DNA of 64,000 nucleotides, taken from DATFVA01 sp963745945. GTDB taxonomy: Bacteria > Bacteroidota > Ignavibacteria > Ignavibacteriales > Ignavibacteriaceae. A program made the position numbers and the translations under genes. Where the stretch lies: NCBI GenBank assembly GCA_963745945.1, contig CAVUZG010000002.1, forward strand, positions 124,001-188,000, written 5' to 3'. Under the pieces are notes generated by a model. It did not search any database. It was not told where the DNA came from and saw nothing but the letters and a program-made list of their open reading frames with translations. Positions 29,135 to 36,899 of this stretch are shown here, one piece after another (the first letter of the stretch is position 1; each line of letters begins with the position of its first letter).

Positions 29135-29893
29135 TTAATCATACTCGCTTTCCCAGAGTAAGGTAAGGACTGATTTGTAATTCTTCATTACAAGATTCTG
29201 CTCATACAGATAAACCTCTTTACGGCACCTGTTATCCTCACCGAACCATACATAGGCAGGCATTAAATCTTCGCAAGTCTGTACCTCATTACCTGCAAAA
29301 AAATCGTACGCGGCGGATTCTTTTCTTACCCTGTAACCGTTGGGAATCCATTTAAAAGGGAAATATTCATTAATGTAATTCCATACTACTTTACCATCCC
29401 TGCTCATTATAACTGCAAGGGGATACTTTCCTATGCTTGCATATCTTATTGCCGCTGCGGTTAGTGAAACATTAAAATGTCCCGCGGTTTCTTTTATTAG
29501 CTCCATATTAATTTTTCTTTTGACTATGAATTTACTGAACCAGGGTTTGTGCATTAAAAGATCTGCTGCAAAATCGTTCGCTTTGTTCTCCGCCTGCTTT
29601 TTGCTTTTGAATGAACTCAGATCATCAATACCGCAGTTGTGATAATTTTTATTCTTTAGTAGTTCTCTTTCATTAAAGTAGTGTCCCATCTCGTGAGCAA
29701 TAACAAAATTCCGTTGTCCGGGTTCGGTTATGTCCCGGCTTATTTTTATTAGTCCGAATTCTTCGCCGAAGGCTATTCTGCCGAGGTGTGATTTTGTGTT
29801 GGCTGGTTCAATTATTATATGTTCTGCATTTGCAATTTCTTCCAGGTTAAGTTGTTCAGGGGATTTTATGCAGTATTTTTCTAATAAATTCAT
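29135..29893 (-). CDS. ImmA/IrrE-family (M78) metallo-endopeptidase
   Basis: This 252-residue zinc protease has the HExxH motif in RNFVIAHEMGHYFNERELL (His67, Glu68, His71) and the second family element QAENKANDFAADLLM (Glu102 as probable third ligand). M78 enzymes such as ImmA and IrrE cleave a repressor or transcription regulator under stress. The C-terminal ~110 residues (DGKVVWNYINEYFPFKWIP and on) form an extra domain, perhaps for sensing. It lies downstream of a sigma-like factor and a small acidic protein on the same strand, with a repeat-flanked GxxExxY cassette in between. Without that cassette the gap would be about 55 bases, so the three genes were probably one operon. No signal peptide, so cytoplasmic. 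Confidence 0.88.
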   Translation of the reverse strand: MNLLEKYCIKSPEQLNLEEIANAEHIIIEPANTKSHLGRIAFGEEFGLIKISRDITEPGQRNFVIAHEMGHYFNERELLKNKNYHNCGIDDLSSFKSKKQAENKANDFAADLLMHKPWFSKFIVKRKINMELIKETAGHFNVSLTAAAIRYASIGKYPLAVIMSRDGKVVWNYINEYFPFKWIPNGYRVRKESAAYDFFAGNEVQTCEDLMPAYVWFGEDNRCRKEVYLYEQNLVMKNYKSVLTLLWESEYD

Positions 29894-29924
29894 ATCTATC
29901 TAATCTTTTTTTCGGCACTTTGTG

Positions 29925-30056
29925 AAAGAATAGGTTCACTGAGTTACACGGAGCTGCCTTTGTGCTACTCTGTGAAAGAATACTTGCACAGAGTTTCACG
30001 GAGCTGCCTCTGTGGTACTTTGTGTAATGAAAAGTTTCACTGAGTTTCACGGAGTT
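29925..30056 (-). repeat. CTCTGTG / TTTCACGGAG tandem repeats, downstream side of GxxExxY gene
   Basis: Three degenerate copies of a ~50 base unit containing CACTGAGTTTCACGGAG, CTGCCTTTGTG and ACTCTGTGAAAGAATAC. They run directly from the GxxExxY stop to within ~30 bases of the M78 start. The same unit forms a cleaner tandem on the other side of the gene. Confidence 0.85.
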
Positions 30057-30428
30057 TTATAATATTAACCTTTTAATCCCATTCTTTAAGGACTTTGTAT
30101 AAAAATTAAGAAGTAATCCCACCCTGCAACCGGATAAACGCATATATGTGAGTGTCTGCGCAATGTGTACATCCGTAAAAGCCTCGACTACCTTTAATTC
30201 AATTACTACCTTCCTTTCAATCAGCAGATCTATCCTGTACCCGCACTCCATTTTGACTTCCTCATAAACCAGCGGCAATGCTTTTTCTTTTTCCACCCGT
30301 AAACCTGCTTTCCTTATTTCATACGCAAGGCATTCCCTGTATGCACTTTCAAGCAGCCCCGGTCCCAGCACGGTATGAACCTTGAACGCACTATCGAGAA
30401 TTACTTGAGTTATTTCATTTTCAACCAT
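30057..30428 (-). CDS. GxxExxY protein (PD-(D/E)XK-like fold)
   Basis: The start is the ATG at 30428, because everything upstream in frame is translation of the flanking repeat. The protein has 123 residues and the name-giving motif GLLESAY (Gly24, Glu27, Tyr30) after VILDSAFKVHTVLGP. YRIDLLIERKVVIELKVVEA follows, where Asp67, Glu77 and Lys79 match a PD-(D/E)XK nuclease core; YMRLSGCRVGLLLNF is also conserved. Family function is unknown; nuclease activity is inferred from the fold signature. The gene is enclosed on both sides by tandem ~50 bp CTCTGTG repeats and splits a probable sigma/acidic protein/M78 operon. Confidence 0.9.
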   Translation of the reverse strand: MVENEITQVILDSAFKVHTVLGPGLLESAYRECLAYEIRKAGLRVEKEKALPLVYEEVKMECGYRIDLLIERKVVIELKVVEAFTDVHIAQTLTYMRLSGCRVGLLLNFYTKSLKNGIKRLIL

Positions 30429-30600
30429 GAAAACCTTTTTTGTGAAAGAATACTTACACAGAGTTTCACGGAGTTGCCTTTGTGTTACTCTGTGAAAAAA
30501 TACTAGCACAGAGTTTCACGGAGCTGCCTTTGTGTTACTCTGTGAAAAAATACTAGCACAGAGTTTCACGGAGTTGCCTTTGTGTTACTCTGTGAAATAT
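30429..30600 (-). repeat. 50-bp tandem repeat (CTCTGTG / TTTCACGGAG unit), upstream side of GxxExxY gene
   Basis: Three almost identical 50-base copies (starting near 30431, 30481 and 30531) plus a partial one. Each contains TGTGTTACTCTGTGAAAAAA, TACTAGCACAGAG and TTTCACGGAGTTGCCT. ACTCTGTG and CACAGAGT within a unit are complementary, so each unit can fold. Exact head-to-tail contact and lack of spacers exclude a CRISPR. Confidence 0.92.
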
Positions 30601-30611
30601 TTAACAAATAA

Positions 30612-30971
30612 TTAAACCTCACCCCGTCCTTTTACAAGCTCCTGAAGCAATCTAAGCTTCAACTCGTCTTCTTTGATATCATCCATCTCTCCCTCCTCAA
30701 GTTCTTCAAGCTTTCTGAATCCAAGAGCGAACTCCGCCTCTGAATAAACCTTAAACTGCGGATCGCCCCATAGCAGGTTATAAAATTTTTCCTTGAATCT
30801 CCTTCCTTTATTTATGAGTACTTCAGCCTTTTTTTCCTTCAAATAGCTGAGAATGTTCTCCCTAAATCCTTTATGGTCAATTCCGTTATCCGCTAAATAA
30901 GTATCGATATACTGATCATCATCATCAGCCGGATCAGTAATGAAACTTATTAATTCCCTTCTGTCCTCCAC
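30612..30971 (-). CDS. Small acidic protein in operon with a sigma-like factor
   Basis: The 119-residue hypothetical is rich in Asp and Glu: ITDPADDDDQYIDTYLADNG near the front, a basic middle (INKGRRFKEKFYNLLWGD) and a charged helical end (RKLEELEEGEMDDIKEDEL). I recognise no family. It starts 13 bases after the stop of the sigma-like gene, so the two are co-transcribed. This position and composition would suit an anti-sigma or chaperone-like partner that the downstream M78 protease could cleave; that is inference only. Confidence 0.7.
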   Translation of the reverse strand: MEDRRELISFITDPADDDDQYIDTYLADNGIDHKGFRENILSYLKEKKAEVLINKGRRFKEKFYNLLWGDPQFKVYSEAEFALGFRKLEELEEGEMDDIKEDELKLRLLQELVKGRGEV

Positions 30972-30984
30972 CAGTCGCCTCCGT

Positions 30985-31560
30985 TCAGGTGTTAATTGAT
31001 GTAATTTTGTTTCTTATTTTTCTCCTTATTCTTTGTTTAACAGCTGTTACCTCTTTAGCCGTAAGTCCGGTACTTTCAGCTATCTCCTTTTCGTATTTAC
31101 CTTCCTGCAGCTCCAGGAAAACCAATCCGCATTCTGTATCATCAGATAAAATTTCAAGACATTTATCTGCAAATTCATCCATATCATATTGTTTTTCTAT
31201 TGCATCCCGCATAGTTGAATGTTTGTTATAAATAACTGATGTTCTTTCATCAAATCCATTATTATTAAAATCCACTGTTTCATAGTTGCGTTCTTTACTG
31301 ACAATGTTAGAGATTTCACTTTCTATTGTTTTCATCATATATACGTCAATGGAAATTTTATTCATATCCCAGGTACGTCCTCCTTCATCAATAGTCTTCC
31401 TGATGATCTCATTAACTATATCCTCTGCCTGGTAAGCACATTCTTTCGCCTTAAAGTAAAATTTAAGCAGCAGATCAGCTTTTACCAGCCATCTTTTGTG
31501 TGCGTCCCCTGCACTTATTGCTTCTGTGAATGCATCTATTAATTTTTCGGGATCTTCCAA
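30985..31560 (-). CDS. RNA polymerase sigma-70-like (ECF-type) factor
   Basis: The 191-residue protein looks like an ECF sigma factor. LKFYFKAKECAYQAEDIVNEIIRKTID matches sigma region 2, and CLEILSDDTECGLVFLELQEGKYEKEIAESTGLTAKEVTAVKQRIRRKIRNK matches the HTH of region 4. Region 2 is more divergent than usual and has a longer linker with MMKTIESEISNIVSKERNY. It would direct RNA polymerase to a small regulon. It heads a leftward operon with the acidic protein and, originally, the M78 protease. A divergent hypothetical gene starts at 31947. Confidence 0.75.
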   Translation of the reverse strand: MEDPEKLIDAFTEAISAGDAHKRWLVKADLLLKFYFKAKECAYQAEDIVNEIIRKTIDEGGRTWDMNKISIDVYMMKTIESEISNIVSKERNYETVDFNNNGFDERTSVIYNKHSTMRDAIEKQYDMDEFADKCLEILSDDTECGLVFLELQEGKYEKEIAESTGLTAKEVTAVKQRIRRKIRNKITSINT

Positions 31561-31946
31561 TAAACCCCTCCCAAATTATTTCATAAAAAGAACTATTTAC
31601 TTATTAATACTGCCGGGGTAGATTAATATTACATCTCCCTTAAGTTTTTCTTTATGTAGTAAAAATTATCCGCAATAGTATATCCTGTTGAAAGGATAAT
31701 AATTTGCAGATCAGTTTTGAAATAGTTTTATATCTGAGCCGTATCAGAGCCGTTTATCTCCCGTTCATCGTCCGCTTTCTTTTAAGCCTATTCAAGAACG
31801 GAAAACGGCAGCGGGTACGCAGAATAAATCTGAAAACTTTTTATAAAGGGGCAGAGTTAAGAAAGACAAACCCTCGCGCACCGCCTTTTACTGCTCCATA
31901 ATTACAAATTACAATTTTTATAATTTTTTTTAAAGGAAATTTTACA
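31561..31946. other. Divergent intergenic region, probable promoters
   Basis: AT-rich spacer between the leftward sigma-like operon and the rightward gene at 31947. Palindromic repeats are absent, in contrast with most other gaps here. A frame at 31704-31901 starts with TTG, has no ribosome site and no recognisable motif, and is not called. Promoters for both sides should be here, but I cannot place them with confidence. Confidence 0.4.
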
Positions 31947-32630
31947 ATGGCAGAGTTAAATAAAACAATACTGGGGAAACTCAGTGGCGCTGTCGGCGAT
32001 ATTGTCTTTCGCCAGCGCAGCGGAAAGAATTATGTGTCATCACGTCCGGGTCCTTACCCTCCATCAGATAGTCCCGATGCCGTGGCAAGAAGGGAAAAAT
32101 TTGCATTGGCAGTAAGACTTGCGAGTGCAATAAATTCAGACAACTTTCTTAGATTGTTGTGGGCGCCATTCACTCCCTCCGGCGTCTCTCCCTTCAACAG
32201 GATGGTAAGTACAAACTACCCCCATATAAACAGCGGTGTAATAAGTGATCGTGCTACGATAACACCAGGGCTGGGCTTTGCGGTTAATACAACTACACTG
32301 GATTTAACCGAGGTTCAGCTTTCAATTGTTTTCGAAGCATTGAGAAGCGAGACAGGTATAGATGAAGCCGTAGAAAGGAATATTTACCTTGCTGCAGTAG
32401 TTCATCTCAGCAACCCTGTGGAAGAAACAGATAAGCCGGATGAATTTCTTTCTCTCTTATCCCCTTCCCAGTCTGTTGATCTGACTAACCCGCTTACTTT
32501 CAATGTATCGCTGGACAGCATGGAAGGTCAGCTCTATAATGCCTACCAGGCGCGCAAAGTCTTTGCCGCCCTGTTCACCTCAGATACAAATGACAAACCG
32601 GTTCATTTCTCTAATACAATAACTGGTTAA
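31947..32630 (+). CDS. Hypothetical protein (DUF6266-like)
   Basis: The 227-residue protein starts AELNKTILGKLSGAVGDIVF and has RSGKNYVSSRPGPYPPSD, AVARREKFALAVRLASAINS and SPFNRMVSTNYPHI. The layout (a Gly-rich start saying the protein must be assembled from a K/G-x-GKLSG core, then a beta-rich second half) resembles DUF6266-type proteins of Bacteroidota and their relatives, whose role is unknown. No signal peptide. The ribosome site AAAGGA lies about 9 bases upstream of the ATG, one of the better ones in the window. It diverges from the sigma-like operon. Confidence 0.65.
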   Translation: MAELNKTILGKLSGAVGDIVFRQRSGKNYVSSRPGPYPPSDSPDAVARREKFALAVRLASAINSDNFLRLLWAPFTPSGVSPFNRMVSTNYPHINSGVISDRATITPGLGFAVNTTTLDLTEVQLSIVFEALRSETGIDEAVERNIYLAAVVHLSNPVEETDKPDEFLSLLSPSQSVDLTNPLTFNVSLDSMEGQLYNAYQARKVFAALFTSDTNDKPVHFSNTITG

Positions 32631-33120
32631 TACATTCACGCTGTTGCGGACAACACTCCGCAGCAGCTTATCTTTTACGGTGCACAAGTTCAGTTAGAGT
32701 TCCACTTTACCATATTAGTGTTACCGTTCATTTCGACTTGGCTGCCGGTAAGGTTAGTTTGTCAATTGTTAATTACTTACGGTCATTTCGATTCCCGCGG
32801 AGCGGGGAGAGAAATCTTTCCCAGGTGTTTAGATTTCTCAGTCGTTCCTCCTTCGAAATGACGACTGTATCAGGAAAAGATATCTCCTCCCGGAGCCTGT
32901 TTGTCTCTGGCAGAGTCGTCGATATGACGATACTCTTCACCCGTCATCTCGAACGCTAGTGAGAAATCTTGAGCAAGCATTTAAAGATAGATATCTCACC
33001 CCGGTAAACCTGCCTACCCGCAAGGCAGGTCGGGGATTCGATATGACGATACTCTTCACCCGTCATTTCGAGCCTGACTTTTCCTTCGTGGTACTCTGTG
33101 TGTACTTGGTGTTACTCTGT
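32631..33120. repeat. REP-like palindromes and CTCTGTG repeats
   Basis: Units at about 32783-32820 (GTCATTTCGATTCCCGCGG…GAGAAATCTT), 32832-32862, 32878-32928 (AGATATC…GATATGAC), 32939-32969 and 32984-33046, then a CTCTGTGTGTACTTGGTG copy at about 33090-33125. No gene seen. Confidence 0.8.
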
Positions 33121-33200
33121 GAAATTTTATATTTATGCGGCTAAAGCCATCCCGTTTTTTAATATGGGGCTCAGTTCACTAAAGTGAACTGTAATTTTAT
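33121..33200 (+). repeat. Left copy of 80-bp direct repeat bracketing mntA-hepT
   Basis: 80 bases with the same ends and length as 34245-34324: GAAATTTTATATTTATGCGG, GGCTAAAGCCAT, then the perfect 20-base palindrome CAGTTCACTAAAGTGAACTG and TAATTTTAT. Only about ten central bases differ. The hepT stop codon lies inside the end of this copy. Confidence 0.93.
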
Positions 33201-33586
33201 TTAAGTGCTGCTACAAAATCACGTATATCCTGAAGACGATCAAGATATTCATATAATTTTTCTGTATCTATAATTCCATATTCGTGTACAAGTAAATTTC
33301 TCAGCCCCACCATTTTAGTCAGCCTGTTTCCTAAGTTTTTATCTAAATATTTACCATTAATAAGAAGGGTTATACATTCGGAATAATTTTTAGGCAGCCC
33401 GAGATTTTTTTCAGAAACAAAACTGCAGGATATGTCTATAATTATTTGAATTGATTCAAGCAGTCCATATCTCAGGCTCCATTCATCAACTTTATTTGAG
33501 TTTACATCTTCTAAAGAGTAATCATTTTTAAAACTACTCAGTACTCTCAGGTTTTCCTCAAGCCGTTTTAATTTATTATCAATCAT
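33197..33586 (-). CDS. hepT: HepT-like (DUF86) HEPN RNase toxin
   Basis: This 129-residue HEPN-domain protein has the catalytic RX4HXY motif in GLRNLLVHEYG (Arg96, His101, Tyr103) and the usual helical start and YGLLESIQIIIDISCSF. In MntA-HepT modules HepT is the toxin and is neutralised by oligo-AMPylation of the motif Tyr by the MntA antitoxin. The gene lies immediately behind mntA. If one frameshift in mntA is corrected, the mntA stop overlaps this ATG (ATGA). The pair is enclosed by 80-bp direct repeats. Confidence 0.93.
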   Translation of the reverse strand: MIDNKLKRLEENLRVLSSFKNDYSLEDVNSNKVDEWSLRYGLLESIQIIIDISCSFVSEKNLGLPKNYSECITLLINGKYLDKNLGNRLTKMVGLRNLLVHEYGIIDTEKLYEYLDRLQDIRDFVAALK

Positions 33587-34018
33587 TTATCAAATACAGC
33601 AAAACTATTATTCAGTAACCTGTTTTTAAATGCTTTATCAAATAAGTTCCTGGCGTAATCGAAATCGAGAAAATTGAGAATTACAGATCTTTTAAATTCC
33701 TGCAGTATCATTTTCGTTATTATTACAAATTAAAATCCCGGTATCGAGAACTGAATATGAAAGAGATGGATTAATTTTATCAAGATCATTTAGTTTTACG
33801 AGATCAATTTTTTGTCCGGTTACTTCTTCAAGCTTAATAACAAGTTCGCCGACTGTAAGCAGATCAGGATTATCATTAAAATAAACCCCGATATCAAGGT
33901 CGCTGCCATATCTTGTTTTCCCGTTTAGCTTAGAACCAAAGACATATGCAAAAACGACTTCATTTCTTTGTCCCAGTAAATCAGAGATCTTTTTTAATAT
34001 TTGATTACTTAAATTCAC
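33583..34018 (-). pseudogene. mntA: MntA-like nucleotidyltransferase antitoxin, C-terminus frameshifted
   Basis: Minimal nucleotidyltransferase with FAYVFGSKLNGKTRYGSDLD and the GSX10DXD motif (Gly28, Ser29, Asp40, Asp42), and EEVTGQKIDLVKLNDLDKI. The open frame ends at 33692 (108 residues). The next frame continues with LQEFKRSVILNFLDFDYARNLF and ends in a TGA overlapping the hepT ATG, which is the normal family C-terminus (about 145 residues). A single-base indel near 33715 therefore seems to cut the gene. The catalytic motif is upstream of the break, so a shortened antitoxin might keep activity. If the shift is real, the toxin pair may be altered; if it is an error, the operon is intact. 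Confidence 0.85.
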
Positions 34019-34665
34019 GAATTCTTACTCTTAGGTTTGTTTATGCAATTCTTTGAGTTGATTTCATATGGCTAAATTTAGCAAATATGAGGTTACAGCG
34101 CAAAAGGTTTACATCAAGATTAATGATTAAAGTAAAAAGCGTCACCCCTACGGGGTTATTGCCAGCTCTTTTGACTGATCCGCCCTCATTATATTCGGGC
34201 GAGACGAGTTGATTGATTCTGCAGAGCGGGAGATGCGCGTATATGAAATTTTATATTTATGCGGCTAAAGCCATTCTGTACTTTTGTACAAAGCTCAGTT
34301 CACTAAAGTGAACTGTAATTTTATGTATTTTCTAATCCTGCTGATTTAGATATCTCCTCCCTCTGGTCGTCTTCCAAAGGAATGCCTTCGGCAGATATGA
34401 CGATACTCTTCACCCGTCATTTCGAATCCCGACTTTAGTCGGTGAGAAATCTTATTCTCCAATGAAAAGATATCTCCTCATTTCATTCGTCGATATGACG
34501 GTGTGCTTTGTTAATTGAGATTTGCCCTCTGACTTCTGACTTTCGAACTCTGACTTCCGACCACTGGCTTTCTTCTCCCTTTCTCTCTCTGCCCTCTGAA
34601 CCTCCGACCTCCAACTTCTGCCCTTCGTCTCCCCCTTTTCCATCATACATAAACCATCATCCATC
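34019..34665. repeat. Repeat block right of mntA-hepT
   Basis: After about 120 bases of unique DNA come hairpins CCCTACGGGG (about 34146) and GCGGCTAAAGCC, the second 80-bp direct repeat (34245-34324), REP-like units at about 34349-34400, 34417-34450 and 34471-34499, and a polypyrimidine run at about 34520-34640. No gene is recognised. Confidence 0.75.
34245..34324 (+). repeat. Right copy of 80-bp direct repeat bracketing mntA-hepT
   Basis: Same 80-base length and near-identical ends as 33121-33200, including the palindrome CAGTTCACTAAAGTGAACTG. Closely related copies without a toxin-antitoxin pair lie at about 37663-37737 and 38868-38936, so the element exists as a dispersed family. Confidence 0.93.
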
Positions 34666-35829
34666 TTATAGGGATGTGCCTATTTTTAATCTCATATTAA
34701 AGAATATGGATGAGAACCCGTAAGCACCGTCGCTTAAGGTAGTAAGCGTGCCCGATGGACCCATGGCGAAAGCACTGAACCCCCAGTAATCCATAACTTT
34801 CTGTACCATCATTTCAAACACTATCTGGTTTCTTCTTACAGGACTATCGAACATTGCATCGAAACGGAAATCGAAAGTACTTCCGGCTAATGAAAGCTCC
34901 CTGCCTGTATAGCCCACGTGCCATTCATCGAGGTAACGCGCACCGTAAAACTTTCCACGTGTGGAACCCATAATTTCTACAGGATAACGGATTTCAAAGT
35001 TTAAATAACTTTTCTCAACAAAGTATGCACTGTATTTTATCGTGGAATCTTGATTGTAAACTATTGCTTTATTTTTTATATACTCCCGCATTTGTGAATC
35101 ACTGAACTTCTTGGATGATTCCAGGTAACCTACTTCAAGAAAGTTGCCGAGAGGAATTACATAACCAAGCTGAAAACCATTTGTTACATAAATATTATTG
35201 TGGTTATTCTTTGTCTGGATTTCTGTTATAGCGTCGATATTGGAATAAATGCCACCGTGGAACCCGAGTATATGGAAATTAGCTTCCACCATATTTGATT
35301 CGAGCGGACCTGAGTAAGGTGTTTCAATGCCGAAAGAAAAGCCTGCATCCTTTTTAAGTGAAATACCAAATCTTTCTCCACCAAGCAGCTGGAAAAACGG
35401 GTTAACGTAACTGAGTGTTGATGTAATCTGGAAAACACTCGGCGGGGAAGCTATTTTGTTCAGCCTTATCTTTTCGATTACTCTTGTAAAAACGCTTCCG
35501 TAATTAGTCGTTTCTTCAAGATTTATTTTAAAAGCATAGGTCTGAATGAGGGCACGTGTCTCAGGTTTAAGAGCAAGGAACGGGTATAAATTTCCTTTTA
35601 TGGAGATAGTCTGGTTATTAGCATCTCTCAGGTCTACAATTATTTCAGCCTTGGGATCGGGAGGAGAAATAAGAAGCTGATCCTGTATATGTATGAAAAG
35701 ACTGTCGTCGAGGGGTTCCATCTGGTAGTATAAAATGGGTTCTTCTTCCTGTGCGTAAGTTAATTGATTTTGCAGAAGAGTAAATAAAATTACAAGAATT
35801 GGTGTAAGTAAAAGTACTTTTAAATTCAT
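34666..35829 (-). CDS. Secreted or outer-membrane hypothetical protein
   Basis: The 387-residue protein starts with a clear signal peptide (KVLLLTPILVILFTLLQNQLTYA, cut before QEEEP). The rest is beta-rich with alternating aromatic strands, e.g. FGISLKKDAGFSFGIETPYSG, NGFQLGYVIPLGNFLEVGYL and YLNFEIRYPVEIMG, ending SSIFFNMRLKIGTSL. The ending in a hydrophobic-aromatic strand suits an outer-membrane beta-barrel or a barrel-associated protein. Family not recognised; no sorting tail. The next upstream DNA (35843-36130) carries a decayed gene on the same strand. Confidence 0.7.
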   Translation of the reverse strand: MNLKVLLLTPILVILFTLLQNQLTYAQEEEPILYYQMEPLDDSLFIHIQDQLLISPPDPKAEIIVDLRDANNQTISIKGNLYPFLALKPETRALIQTYAFKINLEETTNYGSVFTRVIEKIRLNKIASPPSVFQITSTLSYVNPFFQLLGGERFGISLKKDAGFSFGIETPYSGPLESNMVEANFHILGFHGGIYSNIDAITEIQTKNNHNNIYVTNGFQLGYVIPLGNFLEVGYLESSKKFSDSQMREYIKNKAIVYNQDSTIKYSAYFVEKSYLNFEIRYPVEIMGSTRGKFYGARYLDEWHVGYTGRELSLAGSTFDFRFDAMFDSPVRRNQIVFEMMVQKVMDYWGFSAFAMGPSGTLTTLSDGAYGFSSIFFNMRLKIGTSL

Positions 35830-35842
35830 AATGCTGCCGAAC

Positions 35843-36130
35843 CTATCTTGAAAAAAATAAAAAAGCTATTAACAATATTGATAACTTGCTGTATACAAAC
35901 AGGTATCCTTTGTCACTCCGGATATAATAACCGTATGAACTGATTACAAAAAGCGAGTTGTCTCCCTGGAATGCCGCCCGGGTACTCAACCAAACTCCCT
36001 TAATGTCTTCAACCGGAAGTTCCTGTTATTAAAAAACACTTCTATTGAAAACAAACTCAATGCCAAATTTATTATTATTTACTAAGCGCTGCAAGTGCAG
36101 AAAAAGGCAATGCCTGAAAAAGATGAGTGC
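35843..36130 (-). pseudogene. Degenerate coding remnant of unknown protein
   Basis: Read on the minus strand, this gap has protein-like sequence in changing frames. ALPFSALAAL and NNKFGIEFVFNRSVF come first, then after a shift QELPVEDIKGVWLSTRAAFQGDN, SLFVISSYGYYIRSDKGYLF and a hydrophobic end SILLIAFLFFSR before a TAG at 35843. The even amino-acid composition over 70 codons suggests a real gene 3' end, but no family is recognised and no intact start exists. Confidence 0.4.
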
Positions 36131-36284
36131 CGTGAAGAAGTAAGGAATGAATAATTATGACATGAGGGTGTAATAATTACTTTAGCTTACAAGGAATGCT
36201 GAAGATATACCCCTTCCGGCCAGTCTGCAGGGAGATATCAGAAACCCGCAGTAGAGGCCGGGGTATTTAATTTTTTCTGCTCAA

Positions 36285-36689
36285 CTAGGGACCAGTAGGA
36301 CTTGTTCCTACACTCTGATCTTCATTTGTAGAGTAGGTAGCATAAATTGTATATGTACCGTCAACGAAGGTGCTTGAATAGAGAATCAGAATTTTTGTTC
36401 CTGCTCCGGCAATAGTTACAGTACCGGAAACATCTCCTGATGCAGATGAAGCAGTTGAATTTGCAGGGACTTCATAGGTAGTGTTATAATCGAACATTCC
36501 TTTGGGAACATCCTTAATTAACACGGTTTGCCCGGCAGGTACAGTAATAACGTTCGCCCTGAAGTTTACATAAACCGCATTAGATGCAAGGTTTCTGAAG
36601 GTAATCTGGGTACCAACAGAAGAAGTGCAACCGGTATAGCTGAATATAGTCAGCAGAAACAGAGGGGTTAAAAAGAACCATTTTTTCAT
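36285..36689 (-). CDS. Small lipoprotein
   Basis: I start it at the ATG at 36689 because KKWFFLTPLFLLTIFSYTGC is a typical lipoprotein signal with Cys at residue 20; the longer frame from 36746 adds an unrelated leader. The mature part is about 114 residues, beta-rich and Thr/Ser/Gly-rich: ITFRNLASNAVYVNFRANVI, VLIKDVPKGMFDYNTTYEVP, TVTIAGAGTKILILYSS. It would sit in the outer or inner membrane facing the periplasm or surface. Function not recognised. Confidence 0.75.
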   Translation of the reverse strand: MKKWFFLTPLFLLTIFSYTGCTSSVGTQITFRNLASNAVYVNFRANVITVPAGQTVLIKDVPKGMFDYNTTYEVPANSTASSASGDVSGTVTIAGAGTKILILYSSTFVDGTYTIYATYSTNEDQSVGTSPTGP

Positions 36690-36899
36690 ATCAGTATTCC
36701 TGATTGTTAATAATTTGGTCAAATTCCTACTTGTAATATTTACCATGCTGGAGGATGAAAGTGGAAGTATTCAGTAACTGTGAATTGAGTAAAAATGCGT
36801 TTTTCTGAAATATATTCTGAATTTCAACCTGTTACAGCACAGGAAAAATTTTAATCAGCTATTAAAAAGCGAAAATAATGCCACAAATAGAGGGCTGTT

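Noticed and set aside
30429..30509. Longer start for the GxxExxY protein at 30509
   Set aside because: The extra 27 residues are repeat translation; ATG 30428 directly precedes the conserved domain.
30431..30600. Regular 50-bp repeats as a CRISPR array
   Set aside because: Copies touch head to tail without unique spacers and no cas gene is near; this is a plain tandem repeat.
31704..31901. 65-codon frame with basic C-terminus
   Set aside because: TTG start without ribosome site, no motif, and lies in a probable promoter region.
34452..34664. 70-codon frame rich in Arg, Glu and Lys
   Set aside because: It is the complement of the polypyrimidine repeat; not a protein.
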